The notes: generated from the sequence alone by a model not told the origin. A stretch of 64,000 nucleotides of DNA from Gnetum montanum (GCA_015680685.1 MNCI01011411.1:96679-160678); one strand, 5' to 3'. Shown: positions 35,814 through 46,834, numbered from the stretch's first letter. Program-made: numbers and translations.

Positions 35814-35830
35814 CTGCAAAATTATCAAAA
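35806..35830 (-). promoter_or_regulatory. Candidate 3' splice site before the pol frame of the Tat-like element
   Basis: On the minus strand a T-rich run ending ATAATTTTGCAG directly precedes GAC at 35813, and the pol frame is open from that base in phase 0. Ogre elements splice out an intron between protease and RT. A matching donor near 41525-41545 is weak (AAGTAAAA at about 41520 is the best I see). Confidence 0.4.
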
Positions 35831-36267
35831 TGGTAGTTGTTACATCATTTTTTTGCTAATCTGTTAAATGATAAAATTTTATTTTTCCTGCATCAGAATT
35901 GTGTGTTAGAGAAGTTTCCAGTTTAAGGTCTTGGTGGACCATTACAAATACGCATAGTTTGTAAAAAGAAATGTTGAGCTAAGCTTCCTAGACGCTAGCG
36001 TATGGAAATGAGATGAAAGGTGCAACGTGGCACATCTAGCGTGTCGAAATGGTTGGATTTGAATTTTGCACAAATTGTAGTTAATGCGGCCGAATTACGA
36101 GGTGATAAGCTATGCATTAGTTTAGGGTCATTTTGGACCATAACTCAAATGATATCTGCAACATTAATGCCCAGATCCTCGTGTTTTATGTCATATTGAC
36201 ACACGCGTTTCGGGAAAGTTCCACGTCGATCGGGAAGAAAGAATCAGTTGGTTTTGAGCATTTTGTT

Positions 36268-36273
36268 TATAAA
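36268..36273 (+). promoter_or_regulatory. Candidate TATA box of the antisense gene
   Basis: TATAAA lies 135 bp before the ATG at 36403, in a stretch without other coding signal on the plus strand. Confidence 0.35.
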
Positions 36274-36402
36274 CTAGTGGTTCATACTCAAAATAGGTTA
36301 CTGATATTGCGAATTTGGACTGGTTATAGCGAGAAGAGAGCAAGAGCAAGGCGTGAGTAGACGATTTTACGAGGACTTTATTCAATTGCGACTTTTGCAA
36401 CA

Positions 36403-39400
36403 ATGGCATCCAAGGTCAAAGGAAAGAACACTAAGTTGGCCAGGATTGACGAGATGCAGGAGAGTTTGCAACGGATTTCACAGGCCAGAGTAGAATCTCT
36501 GGAAGTTACTCTGCTTAACCGGTAAGTTACTGTCCACCCTTTTACGCTATTGTCATGTTTGTTGCAGCGTCGTGGTTTGTATATTTTGGGTTCTTATGTT
36601 GCATTGGGTGTTAATGTCTATTTGTACGAATTGAACTATTGTTATGAAGGTTTAGGTGATATGAAATAATGTTGTGCAAAGATAATGTATAACGTGTAGA
36701 TGTAATGTAATCAGAGTTCTATAATACGCAATATTTTCTTTCATCGCCATTGTCAGAGACGGACCTTGAGCTGTTACAAGGGTTTAGGCTTTTTTGGCTA
36801 TGCACCTCCAACATACGCTGTAATTTTCCAGGAATTGTGGGAGTCCTAGTGTGGTGTAACGAATATTGATGTTTAGATTTTGTCTAATAATAATACATTT
36901 GTATCTTACAGTATTATGCTAAAGCTCGTCCTAATCGTTTTGGATATTGTGGGCGTTCTGTGCTGCGTTCATGTCCCCGTGGCCAACGTTCCCCCTCCTC
37001 ATGCTCATCTAAAGGAGGAGGCAGTGTGGTTTTGAAGAGGCGCGCGGGATTTATTGCAATTTTTGCTTTGCAATTATAGCGTAATCGTCTGGTCACATCT
37101 ACCAGGCGATGTAGCTACTGCTATTTTAGAGATGTTATTGGTCGGTTCAACGCAGAGCGTCTTAGCGTTTCTGTTAGACAACGTGATTGAAACTGTGCGG
37201 GTGCAAGACCACGAACAGAATGTCAGGGGTTTAAGGCGTTTAAACTAGATCTGGGAAATGCCCAGGTTTAACTATTATCACGCCTATAACACTCTGTTTG
37301 TGGCTCGTCATCCCACAACCTATTTCTAGAATCCACTTGGTACTGTGTATTACGTAGGTGGGTAAGTTTCATTTCACTTGGCAGTATTGTAATGCTAACT
37401 ACTGTTTAGATGCGTATTGAGCATAAAGAGTTGTTTGTATTCCCTAGCATAGGTTTTTTATCAATGAAAGCGGTCTTATGGGCAATAATGATACATTGTC
37501 ATTGGCCGAGAGGGCTATAGGGGAGTTTACCTCTATTAGCAATGTGCGGGCTGTCATCATGAAACATCTAGTGTTCGAGATCCCAGAATACCCTACCCGT
37601 TATGCCGACTTCTTTTCTAGGTGTAAGAAACTCAGATGGCTGGATAGGGAGTGGACTTTGGATCCTCCCCTTACTGTTGCAGATGTGCAAAGGAAAATCC
37701 CTCTGTTTCCTTTACCTTTCGGGCTTGGTAAGCTTTTTCGTAATGATGAATTGTATCAATGTTTGTCAATGTGTGATGATGATATGAAATCGTCTTGGTT
37801 TAACTGTGGTTTTGTGTTAATAGTCAGGGAATCACGGGAGATTATGATCATGGCTTCTGGTCGCAAGGCCAGCAGTCTCTTCTTTCGTTATGGTGATATA
37901 AAGGAGGCACAACGTTGGCTCGGCCATAGAGCGGCCCCAATTGTAGTAACCAATAACATTCAGGAGGCTGGACTAATGGACCTTTTCTTGGCCATAACCC
38001 CTGATGCTACTGCAAGTGAAATGTTGATCCTAGTCAACTCCTTTAGCGAGGAAGCTGAGCATCTCTGCATACGTGTACGTAATGTGTGCGTAAATTTTGA
38101 CATTGACGCTCAGCTGTTTGCCGATCTCTTTGGGGTTCCCTCCGATGGTTTTCCTATAGATAAAAAGTCGAAGAGGAGCTCTAAGCTCCATAAAGAGATA
38201 GAGGAGTGGCTGGGGGTTCAGAAAGAAACTAAGGGGATCCCCGGCGATCGAATTGAGTTGGAGGTGGCCAATACCATTTACCCCCTTTTTCGAGCCCGGG
38301 CCTTCCCCAAGACACTCTCGCAAGGAAGATTCCTCACCATCGAGCAGGCCCAAATTATGAAAGAGGTCTTAGAGGAGGGGACACGATTCAATTGGGCGAG
38401 CTATTTTGCTGAAGGCTTGGGTGTTGAGATGGTCAGGCTTCGCCAGAAGCTTGAAACCCGTTTCAACATGCATTTTGCCTTCTTCATAGCTTGTTTCCAG
38501 CATTTTGCTGAATTTCTGATGATCCAGAAGAATGGGGTCTGGGTGCAATAAGATCACAGCCAGATTTCCAAACCATGGATTTCCCATATTTTTGGCACTA
38601 TTTGGTCGCAAGACCTTCCTGAGGGGATTGGGGAGTCATTGTCGGTAACGACTAGAATTATGGCTGCACCTTGAATGCGGGGACAAGATAGTGTGGGTGG
38701 AGCATCCCCCTCTTACACCAACGATGTGTTGAGGGGGAAGAGCCTAGCTGCTGAGATAGTGGATTCGTCAGTGCTACAGAAAAGGCCTCGTTTGGAAAAG
38801 GGATCTGCCGAGCCAACGGGTGGTGTCGGGAAGAAAATGCAAATCAGATTCCAGCGGAGTAATCTTCTAGGCAGTAAGTGTTAAAATGTATTAATGGTTA
38901 TGGTTTGCGTAGAGATGACGTTATGTAGCGTAACATTTGTTAAAAAAAAAGTGAAATCTTATGTTAGCTAGCCATGTTGTATGACAGCGAGAGAAAAGGT
39001 TGTAGACTGATTGACCCATGAAACAGGGGCTATGGTCTTACGGCGCAGAGAAGGGGCCTTAGTCCCAGAAGAAGAGGCCCTAGTTAATAAGGCAAGGAGT
39101 GCACAACCTCCTATGCGTGAAGAGGAAATAGCTGTGGAGGATGCCGAAGTCCTTTCGGCTGGAACTAACAGAGGCAAGTGGTTTGTTACTTGATAAAATT
39201 AATTTTTGTTTTTGCGACGTAGTGGTAGACCCTAGACAACTTCTACAGCTTGTACTGGTCATCGTAATATCTCAGTCATACCTTTTATTCTGCGTAACAG
39301 GTGACCAGAGCGTGTCCTTGACAACAGTGGCGACTCAATCCTGGGGTGAATTTCCTGATAAATTTACCTTTATGGAAGGCGTTGTTCAAGATATGATCAG

Positions 39401-40633
39401 TCGCTTAGAGCGAATTGATCCTAAAGATGGTATGCTACAATCATTACGCAGAGGTTATTTTACTGTGGCATTACACTACTTAATTATGCCTAACTTTTAT
39501 TTTCTATGTTATTAGGAGCTCGCCTCAGATGGGACCTATCAAAGCCTATCGATTTAGACACCGCCGAGCCCTCATCAGAAGTGACTATCGTGCCATACAA
39601 CATTTACGATAAGATGCGTAAATGTGCTTTACGCTCAACTCGCTCCTTATGAGAGTGTCAAAGTGTAAACGAGGACCTCTGGAAGAGGTTGCAAAGGTCG
39701 AAGAAGTAAAGAGTGGCTTTACGTGATGAGGTTGGAGATCTAGGATCATGGAATGAATTCCTGCAAGCCCAGGAAATAGGAAGCGAAGACTGGAGAACAG
39801 CTGTTGTTGACTACGCTTGTTACTAGGCTATCGTCAGGAACAGCATCCAAACTAGCCATGAACTGGTTGAATAGCGTATGCAAATGGACCTCCTTGCTCA
39901 GAAGAACCAGGACTGGAAGGACTTTAGCACAAGTATTTAAGAGTGGGGGCAGACATAAAAAGATCACAAATAGGTCTACAAACAAGAAAGCGTTGCCTAT
40001 CGTCAACATTATAGGGATTCTGCCATTGAGGCTCAATCCCTTCGGCTGTTTCTCGACGTTATTGGTGCTTCCAAGGCATTTGAAAAGTTCCAAGAGCAAG
40101 TGACAGTGAGTGCCTCTCCGGAAAGGGAAATGACTCTCCCCGGAGGTGAGACTACTATCCTTTCTTTCTTCCTTGAACCACCCCGATGGACTCCCATGGA
40201 GAAGGGGAAGGTCAAGGCTGAAACTAATCTAGGGGACAGGGTTTGGTATGAGCTCACCGAGGACGAAATCATGCGACATCTATGGATTGGCTTAGAACAA
40301 GTCCCTTTGCTGTTGATGCAGGACCGTCATGGGTAAGTTGCAGTATTATTACATTTTTTTTATACCTAGTTTTGACAACGATGTTAATATATGTATCATG
40401 TCTGATCGCAAGAACGACCTGAGGAGATTCCTTGGCAGGATGAAGCTAACGAGGGTGGTGGTCCTCATGAAGAGGGTTTATAGGAAATAGAGCGTACTGA
40501 AGGGCCTCACGAAGAGGACCACCCTTATGAAGGGGTCCCTCATGCAAAGGGTGGCCCCTATGAGGATGACCTCCTTGGAGTAGAAGTTGAACTAGGGGAT
40601 ATAGGAGACAGTGGTAACAAGGGGGATGCGTAA
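36403..40633 (+). pseudogene. Multi-exon antisense gene in the Tat-like element: FCP1/HAD-like domain fused to unknown domains
   Basis: Exons on the plus strand: 36403-36521, 36912-37361, 37453-38873, 39027-39173, 39301-39429, 39516-40332, and a last acidic exon ending at TAA 40633 whose acceptor I could not place in frame. Donors are GTAAGT-like except 39174, which is AG|GCAAGT (GC-AG intron). Phases match at each of the first five junctions. Exons 2-3 follow the plant FCP1/NIF-type HAD phosphatase pattern in order: VLIVLDIVGVL, AVWF-stop-RGARDLLQFLL, SVIVWSH, YNTLFVARHPTTYF, NP-x2-T, then NVRAVIMKHLVFE. The late Asp-Asp pair of the family is replaced by Ala-Arg, so no phosphatase activity is expected. 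Exon 2 has three in-frame stops, exon 3 two (after 38551), exon 6 seven. Exons 4-6 encode Glu/Lys/Gln-rich, probably coiled-coil sequence. It may be a captured host gene or a Tat-type antisense ORF. Confidence 0.55.
37478..38551 (+). CDS. Longest open stretch of the antisense gene, 357 codons, unknown domain
   Basis: This is the core of exon 3 and the longest stop-free frame in the window. Codons 1-40 look like the end of the FCP1-like domain. From about codon 45 (DFFSRCKKLRWLDREWTLD) the protein changes to a helical domain with motifs IPLFPLPFGLGKLF, SWFNCGFVLIV, FRYGDIKEAQRWLG and VEMVRLRQKLETRFNMHFAF. It ends FLMIQKNGVWVQ, and the same frame continues past a TAA into exon 3's tail. I do not recognise the domain. 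Its general make-up recalls plant retroelement-associated proteins, but I see no clear match. The upstream part of exon 3 (37453-37477) reads in frame, so ATG 37478 need not be the real start. Confidence 0.6.
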   Translation: MGNNDTLSLAERAIGEFTSISNVRAVIMKHLVFEIPEYPTRYADFFSRCKKLRWLDREWTLDPPLTVADVQRKIPLFPLPFGLGKLFRNDELYQCLSMCDDDMKSSWFNCGFVLIVRESREIMIMASGRKASSLFFRYGDIKEAQRWLGHRAAPIVVTNNIQEAGLMDLFLAITPDATASEMLILVNSFSEEAEHLCIRVRNVCVNFDIDAQLFADLFGVPSDGFPIDKKSKRSSKLHKEIEEWLGVQKETKGIPGDRIELEVANTIYPLFRARAFPKTLSQGRFLTIEQAQIMKEVLEEGTRFNWASYFAEGLGVEMVRLRQKLETRFNMHFAFFIACFQHFAEFLMIQKNGVWVQ

Positions 40634-40809
40634 TGTGGTTGAATTAGCCTCGGGTTTTATTGTGGTGTAACAAAAGAAGACAATTTTTTTTATTTTAACA
40701 TATTGAAACAAATTTTGGTATTAATTTTAATGTTCTTTTTGTTGTTTTTTCTTTATGTAAAGCGTATCGTAGGTTTTGATGTTATGGTAAATTGTAATTA
40801 GTTTTAAGA

Positions 40810-41370
40810 GCATAGCGTCAATGTAGTTACTAGTTTGAAGCCATTGCGGGCTGTTAAATTGTCCAAATGTAAAGCGTAAATGAAATTGTTAGTTTACAGC
40901 CATTTCAGGCTTTTGAGTAGTTTAAGGTACCAAGCGTAAATGAATTTTTGGTACAGAGTGTAAAGGAAATTCAAGTACAGAGCATAAATGACATTGCTAG
41001 TTTAAGGCCATTTCAGGCCTTGTATAGTTTAAGGCTGTTCCGGGCCTTTTTTAGTTTAAGACCGTTTCAGGCCCCTTTTTTTTTTAGTTTAAGGTATGAA
41101 GCGTAAATTAGATTCAGGTATGAAGCGTAAATTAGATTCAGGTATGAAGTGTAAATGAAATTTGCGTTCCAAGCGTAAATGAGATTTAGATACAAAGCGT
41201 AAATGAAATTGCTAGTTTAAGGCCATTTTGGGCCGTAGCTGATTCAGGTACCACGCGTAAATGAAGTCGCTAGTTTAGGCCCATTTTGGGCCTTTGCGTA
41301 ATTCAGGTGCAAAGTGTAGATAAGGTTGCTAGTTTAAGGCCATTTCGAGCCTTAGCATAGTTTAAGAAAA
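40810..41370 (-). repeat. Degenerate tandem repeats, core AAGCGTAAATGA...GGCCATTT
   Basis: More than ten variants of 'aagcgtaaatgaaattgct' and 'agtttaaggccatttcaggc' alternate over about 560 bp. Two nearly exact 22-bp units lie at 41095-41140. The block sits between the end of the antisense gene and the 3' end of gag-protease, and is rich in GCGTAA. Hypervariable tandem repeats are known in Tat-lineage elements. Confidence 0.75.
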
Positions 41371-41536
41371 TAGAAACGTAAAGCTAAACACAAAGATAAA
41401 AATTAGCGTAATGAGACTAGCTAGTGGAAAGAGTAAATACATGCGTAAACATAAGAAGTATAAACGGTAAGCGTAAATAGAATGGATGATGAGACCGTAG
41501 TAGTTAGGCAACATTTTTTACTTGCTAACTCTGTAT

Positions 41537-44500
41537 CTACTTATTAATTGCCTTCATCTTTAATGACGCGTAAGGATGGGGAGATTTATGACCCTTCTCT
41601 TTTGCGTCATAGTCTTCCCCTTGGAATGGTAGTTCAGCCCAAGTTAGGCTGTCATTAGCCACTGTTTCGGCTTGTTCGGGGATTCGGGCAAGGGATTGAT
41701 TCTCAGGAATTTCGATTTCTGACCCTTATTTTGTCTCTATGTTATTAACGGCCTGAGGGGTTATTTCATCACCGCGGATAACCACTTCTCCTCTTGCGTA
41801 AGGTAAATGGATCTCCTGATGAATGGGTGATGAAACTGCCCTCATTTGGGCTAACCAAGACCTCCCAAGAATCAAATTGAATCCAGGCATTTTCTCAACC
41901 ACGATAAATGTAGCATTTGTGGGGAACTGGTCGCCTACCACAAAGTTGATGTGGACGGTCCCTTTGACCTGCACTCGTGCCCTGTTGAACAACTTTAGGC
42001 ATGATGTTGTTTTAGGACTGATCTGATCGATCAGGCCTAATTTATCTACTATGGGATAAGGGATGACATTAGTGGCCGCCCCATCATCTACATGTACCCT
42101 CCGTATTCGGTGTTGGCTGACCCGAATGGTGATGAACATGGGTGCTGTTGTCACTTGACCCACAGGATTGTCCTTAATGGATTCGTCATAAAAGGTTAAC
42201 GGGGTGGGATTTGGTTTTTTAGCGGTGGGGGAAAGCATGATAGAGTGGATTGCTTCTTCGTCCACCGGTAGGCTTTCGTCCACAGGTATGAAAGTTAGCA
42301 TGCGAACCATAGCCTCACGATGTGTCTGCGACATCATGAGCAAGTCATAAAGGCTCAATGTTGTGTTTTTCTGTTTCAGAGCCTGTTTGACTTGTGCCAG
42401 GGCATTGAAGAGATCTCGCCCATGATTGGGTTGCTTGTCACCCTTTTCCTCTTCCATTCGCCCTAAGAGGAAAATTTTGCGGGGAGGAGTGACATTTGGT
42501 CGAGGGTTACGCTTCCTTTGGCCTGGGGAAGATAGTTGCGTTCGTGTGACCCTGTCGTCTTTAGTAAGTGGGGCTAAGGATATAGAAGCGAGGGGTTGAG
42601 GTTTGGGAAACCCCAGCGTAAGAGGGACCTTGGCCACATTAATAGTAACAGTAAGAGGATTTGTCTTAGAAGACTGCCCCTGCACAGGAGGGGTGGTTGA
42701 TAGTTTTGGCACCCTGATGACTAAGGGTGCCCTGGGTGTAGGCACGGGTTGGGCCACGGATTTAATGACGACGAGCTATCAGGAGGTATTTTGAGACAGA
42801 GTTTGGAGGATGACAGGTTGCCTCGGGGTGCCTCCCGTTGGTGCTGATGGAACGGTTGTTTGGGGCAAGTAAGGATGCATTCGCAACATGAAAGGATACC
42901 TCGGCTATGCTTGATTATCATCTTCTGCTCCTACCACGTTGATTGTGTACGTTGCGTTATTTGCATTCAACAGGTCTTGGTACATATGCATGGCCTGGTT
43001 TTCCAGGTGTGTTGGGCTATTGCTATCTAAGATCAAGTCACCTTGATCTATCAGACGTTGAATTTCATCCTTCAATTCCTAGCAGTAGTCTGTGTCATGG
43101 CCACACAATTGGTGGTAGTCGTAGAATCGGTCTAGCTTAAAGTTCTTGGGAACGGGCGGTTCATTAGGTTGGGCTAAGGAGGGATTCTTGAGTAGCTCAC
43201 AGTGGCGCCTGTGACGTTTCAGAGCCTCCTCAGACACTGCCTTGTGTCGGATGTGACTGATTCCCAATAATTGCTTCAGAAGTTTTGAAGGCTTCACAGG
43301 TAGAGTTGCGTAATTTGAGAGATCTTTACGCTCAAATTTCAGCCTTGGTTGTGGAGGTGCTTCGGGGGCAGAAGGAGCTTCTTAATTAGTGCCACTTGAG
43401 CTAGTTGTCGGCTCGGCTGGCTCCGCAGTTGTTTTCTTGTTATTGTTATTTTTCTTCTTGGCCCCTTCAGCTATCGCCGCCACTATCGTTGTTGTGGATT
43501 TGCCTTTATCCTTACTCTTGCTATGGGCATTCTTGTAAACCATGTACGCTGGATCTTTACTAGCCTCCGCCACGTCTTGGATGCTCTTAGTCTGAGCAAA
43601 GGCTTGGCTGAGGGAACGGGGAACGAGATAATACAGCTTAGACTTGATAAAGTCATTGAATGCTCCCTTGAAGATTGCCAGTAGATGGGCCTTTGCGATG
43701 GGTTCACGGATTTCATTCAAGGTGGCACTCCATTGCTGTATGAACTTTTGGACCAAATCGAGTGGGTCTTGTTTAACTCCCATAAGCTGGTCCAGTGTGA
43801 CCTCTGGCTTCAGGTTGTATTTGAAGCGAGTCACAAACTAGGTTAGCAGCTCTTCCAAAGTTGAAATGGAAGCGTGTGGAAGTGCTCGATACCAATCCAA
43901 AGCTCTACCCATTAAGAACATAGCAAAGACACGGATTATAGTATGCGACCATTGTTGCAACAATAAGGACTTTGATCTAAAAGTGACAAGGTGGGCGTTG
44001 GGATCACCTTCCCCATTGTATTTTGTAAAATGAGGAAGGGACATCCCAGGTGGCAATGATAGGACTGAGACTGCTGGACTAATAGGATCATCATGGTAGA
44101 AATCCATGAATTGTACCATGTCAGAACCAGCAGCCTTGAGACGCTTGACCTCCTTTGTAAGGGTCTAAATGAGCTGGAAGACTTGATCCAGACTCATAGA
44201 CGACGAGGTTGTTTGTGGAATGGCTAGTGGACCTGCACCGGGTGGTAGAATGGAGGCAGCGGCTTGGCCGATAGTTGGTGCTATTGGAATGGTCTTTGTA
44301 GGTGGTGCCGCTTGTGGTATCCACCATCTGGGAGTTGGTGCAGATGGGGCAACCACCTTCGGCTGCACTATTGGGACCTAGCTTTGATGATGAGGATGAT
44401 GGGGCATTTGCATAGGATGCGCAATGGGAGGCATATTGGGAGCCCACCATGCTGTGGTGGTTGTCCCAATCATGTGAGTAGGGAGCAAGGTTGGTATTAT

Positions 44501-45193
44501 AGGTAATTGCAACGTAGGTGTTGCATGTACGTGCGACAATGTAGGCGCAGGTGCACGATGAGGTGGATTAGGTAATTGTGCCTGCTGAGGAGTGATCTGT
44601 GATGGACCTTCGCCCGGGAAGATAGTCAGGGAGAGAAAATGTAAACGTAGTGAATGCGGGACTCGATTCGTGTTAGAAAATGTCAAAGGCGTGGTGACCA
44701 TGAACAACGGATTTACGCGAGACGTTGTGGAAGGAGGGATCATGGTGAAATCAGCACGACTACCCCCTTCAGAATGAGAGTCTAGATCATCTTGCCCATT
44801 GTGAAGCATTTCATCACGGAACAAGGCGTCTAGTTGTTCTGGTGATGTTTTTGCCATCAGCATTTGATCTAAGATGCACCTTTGTTGCTCTATTAGGGGT
44901 ATGAAAGTGCTAGGCGTAGGAATGAGTTCCTTCCCGTTGCAGTAGATGAACTCGTATTCTTATTTTTCCTCGAGTTCTTGTGGATACAAGGGTAGTTTTG
45001 CTGCTATTTTAGCACAAAGGAAATTGTAGCTTTCCCTGTGCTGAGCCTGTCCCTCAGGCTCCTTGTTTTGTAGCCTGAGGGAGCAGTGTGGTCGCATTGG
45101 GCTAAGTGGTTGCTCGACCATAGGAGGTGTGACTTGCATGGTCCAAGGGTTCTCAAGGCTGGTGGTGTCAATGGCAGTAGTTGATATAGTCAT
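41537..45193 (-). pseudogene. Tat-like gag-protease (one frame, several stops)
   Basis: One reading frame runs from ATG 45193 to 41537 with about ten stops and no frameshift. In order: an N-terminal Pro/Thr-rich region; gag capsid core (SLPPGMSLPHFTKYNGEGDP near 44060-44000, DWYRALPHASISTLEELL near 43900-43845, then LVQKFIQQWSATLNEI); Lys/Asn-rich linker; a degenerate knuckle (FYDYHQLCGHDTDYC then ELKDEIQRLIDQGDL, 43125-43030) whose first Cys is Tyr; Pro-rich linker; and protease with active site VHVDDGAATNVIPY (42099-42058) and MPGFNLILGRSWL (41890-41852). The frame ends with about 60 extra residues past a stop at 41726, reaching KMKAINK at 41540. It makes capsid and protease for element particles when intact. 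Confidence 0.8.
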
Positions 45194-45425
45194 TTTTTAC
45201 GCGATTCGGAGATAATGACAATAAAAGTAGAGATCGAAAGGACAAAGGCGAGCTAAGATAATAATCAGGGCTTTTTATCTTGCAGGATTCCAAAGGAATC
45301 GTCACGGGGACCAATATGCAGCACACAATTTCATAAACAACCGCGGAGGTATTATGTTTACGTTGATTGAAAATGGGTACAGACAGCTTACAAGAGTACT
45401 TGTAAAATGTGGATCAGAGGTTTAA

Positions 45426-45449
45426 GCCCTCCTTCTAGCACCGGAAAAT
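45426..45449 (-). promoter_or_regulatory. Candidate primer-binding site of the Tat-like element
   Basis: On the minus strand, after the LTR end GTTACA comes ATTTT and then CCGGTGCTAGAAGGAGGG. Its position is right, and a single change (C to T) would give the usual TGG start. I cannot name the tRNA with confidence. Confidence 0.5.
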
Positions 45450-46834
45450 TGTAACAATGGAAAACGTCGATCGCTGGAAATACCGAACGAAAGTCCGTGT
45501 ACACAGTTCTAACCCCGGATTCGTGTGAGGGCTGTGCTGGAGAAAGACAAATCCGAGGTGCCCTGAACGATCTTTTCAATCAGATAGGGACTTACTTGAT
45601 CAATAAAAAATTTTGTGATATTTAAATGATAGAATAATGATTCTTTATGGTTCTTTTCGAGGAGGTTGTAACGTTGTTAATTTCGGAGATAATTGGGAGA
45701 AGACGTAATTGATTAAAATAATTCGTAGAATTAGTATAAATAGGAGACAACAGATCGGGTTTGGGGCGTGATCGAACCCCAAGATCTGGGATTCAATCCA
45801 CAAAAAGATATATTTAGATACAATGATTACAAATGGACTTCGATTTGAGCAAAGTGCATGCTGATAACAAGAAAAGCTAAGCAGAGATGAAACAAGCAAA
45901 AATCAATCTACCTTGTTCTAGTAGATCTGGATACAGAGAGGCCAAACCCGAAGTAGAATATTTGTCAATCAGCTATTTCTGAACAAAGGTTCTCATCAAC
46001 TGCCTTCGATATTCTTGCTATCACTGGTCTCTTTCAGTTTTTCTTGTCAATCACTGCTAGAAGTTCTCAATAATTGCCAATGGAGGAACAAATTGCTTGC
46101 AGAGAAAATCTGTCAATCTCTCTCCTTTTTCCTCCTTTTTCTTTTTTGGTTGGCATATTTATAAGGCTAAACTTAGGAGAAAAATGTGGTTTAGATGACG
46201 CGTGTCTTGAACCTACAAAATGCCGTTGACTTGATGTGGTGGTTGTTGAAGCTTACGACGCTACATTGCCTTATGCTCGAAAGCGTAATGCGTCGTAAAC
46301 CAAGAATTTGGCGACAGGTTACTTCTCGATTATGCAACGACACATTGGAGAGCATATCGCGTCGTACAGATTGATACTACTTGTATTAAGCCACCATTGT
46401 CCATGCTTGAATTACGCTGCACTGCACTAGATTATGCTTCATCGTGTAATCCAGTGTAAAGTAGCACACTTGTAAAGAAAAATGAAGTGTTTGTTGAAGC
46501 CTTGAATATTTGTCACCCTTGATGTTTGCGGTGTACTACTTTCTAACATTACACTGCAAAATGCGATGTTACACTATGTTGCGTAATGCAGCATAATTTG
46601 CCAAAAAGTTAAGGTTTTCAAAACAGAGAACTTGCAAAGTTGGAGATTTTATCGCCGTGCATTTGTCGCTTTGCTTTGTCTTATGAAATTTGCTTGTGCT
46701 GTGCTGCGCAGCGTGGCGGGATAGACTTTTGACTGAAAAAGAACTTGCTGCGCCGAGCCTTATTGCTACCCTTTGTTTGAATCACCAATTTTTTTGCTGA
46801 ACCGTCGAGGCCTCGAAATTTTCACGGTGTTTCA
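45450..46834 (-). repeat. 5' LTR of the Tat-like element (1385 bp)
   Basis: It has the same ends as the 3' LTR. Promoter TATA on the minus strand (TATTTATA on plus) is at 46156-46163, about 680 bp into the LTR. A second TATAAATAGG in the opposite direction is at 45735-45744. Compared with the 3' LTR, the first 285 bp (low-coordinate side) show about 23 differences by my count, 22 of them transitions. Many TTACGC/GCGTAA motifs of the 3' LTR are changed here by C-to-T or G-to-A. Confidence 0.9.

Larger units (their letters stand above)
29366..46834 (-). mobile_element. Tat-like Ty3/gypsy element, 17.5 kb, with antisense gene inside
   Basis: LTRs 45450-46834 (5') and 29366-30751 (3') start TGAAACACC and end GTTACA on the minus strand. 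The target duplication CCCTA is exact on both sides (29361-29365 and 46835-46839). The target lies inside the LTR of the older Athila-like element. Order on the minus strand: 5' LTR, candidate primer-binding site, gag-protease (45193 to 41537), a 5.7-kb stretch holding a plus-strand gene, RT-RNase H-integrase (35813 to 32356), a 1.6-kb 3' region, polypurine tract (AAAGAGGGGCCAT), 3' LTR. Length, missing chromodomain and domain style fit the Tat/Ogre lineage. Stops and one frameshift show that it is inactive. Confidence 0.85.

Noticed and set aside
38030-38353. Minus-strand 107-codon frame opposite the antisense gene
   Set aside because: It lies opposite the better-supported exon 3 and has no domain or match to Tat pol.
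36403-40633. Idea that the antisense gene is an independent DNA transposon or a later LTR insertion
   Set aside because: I found no terminal repeats or target duplication around it, and its GCGTAA-rich composition matches the rest of the element.
32356-45193. Idea that every stop being reversible by T-to-C proves C-to-T decay
   Set aside because: All stop codons begin with T, so this is always true. Only positions where the family residue is known (Arg, Gln, Trp) and the LTR comparison count as evidence.
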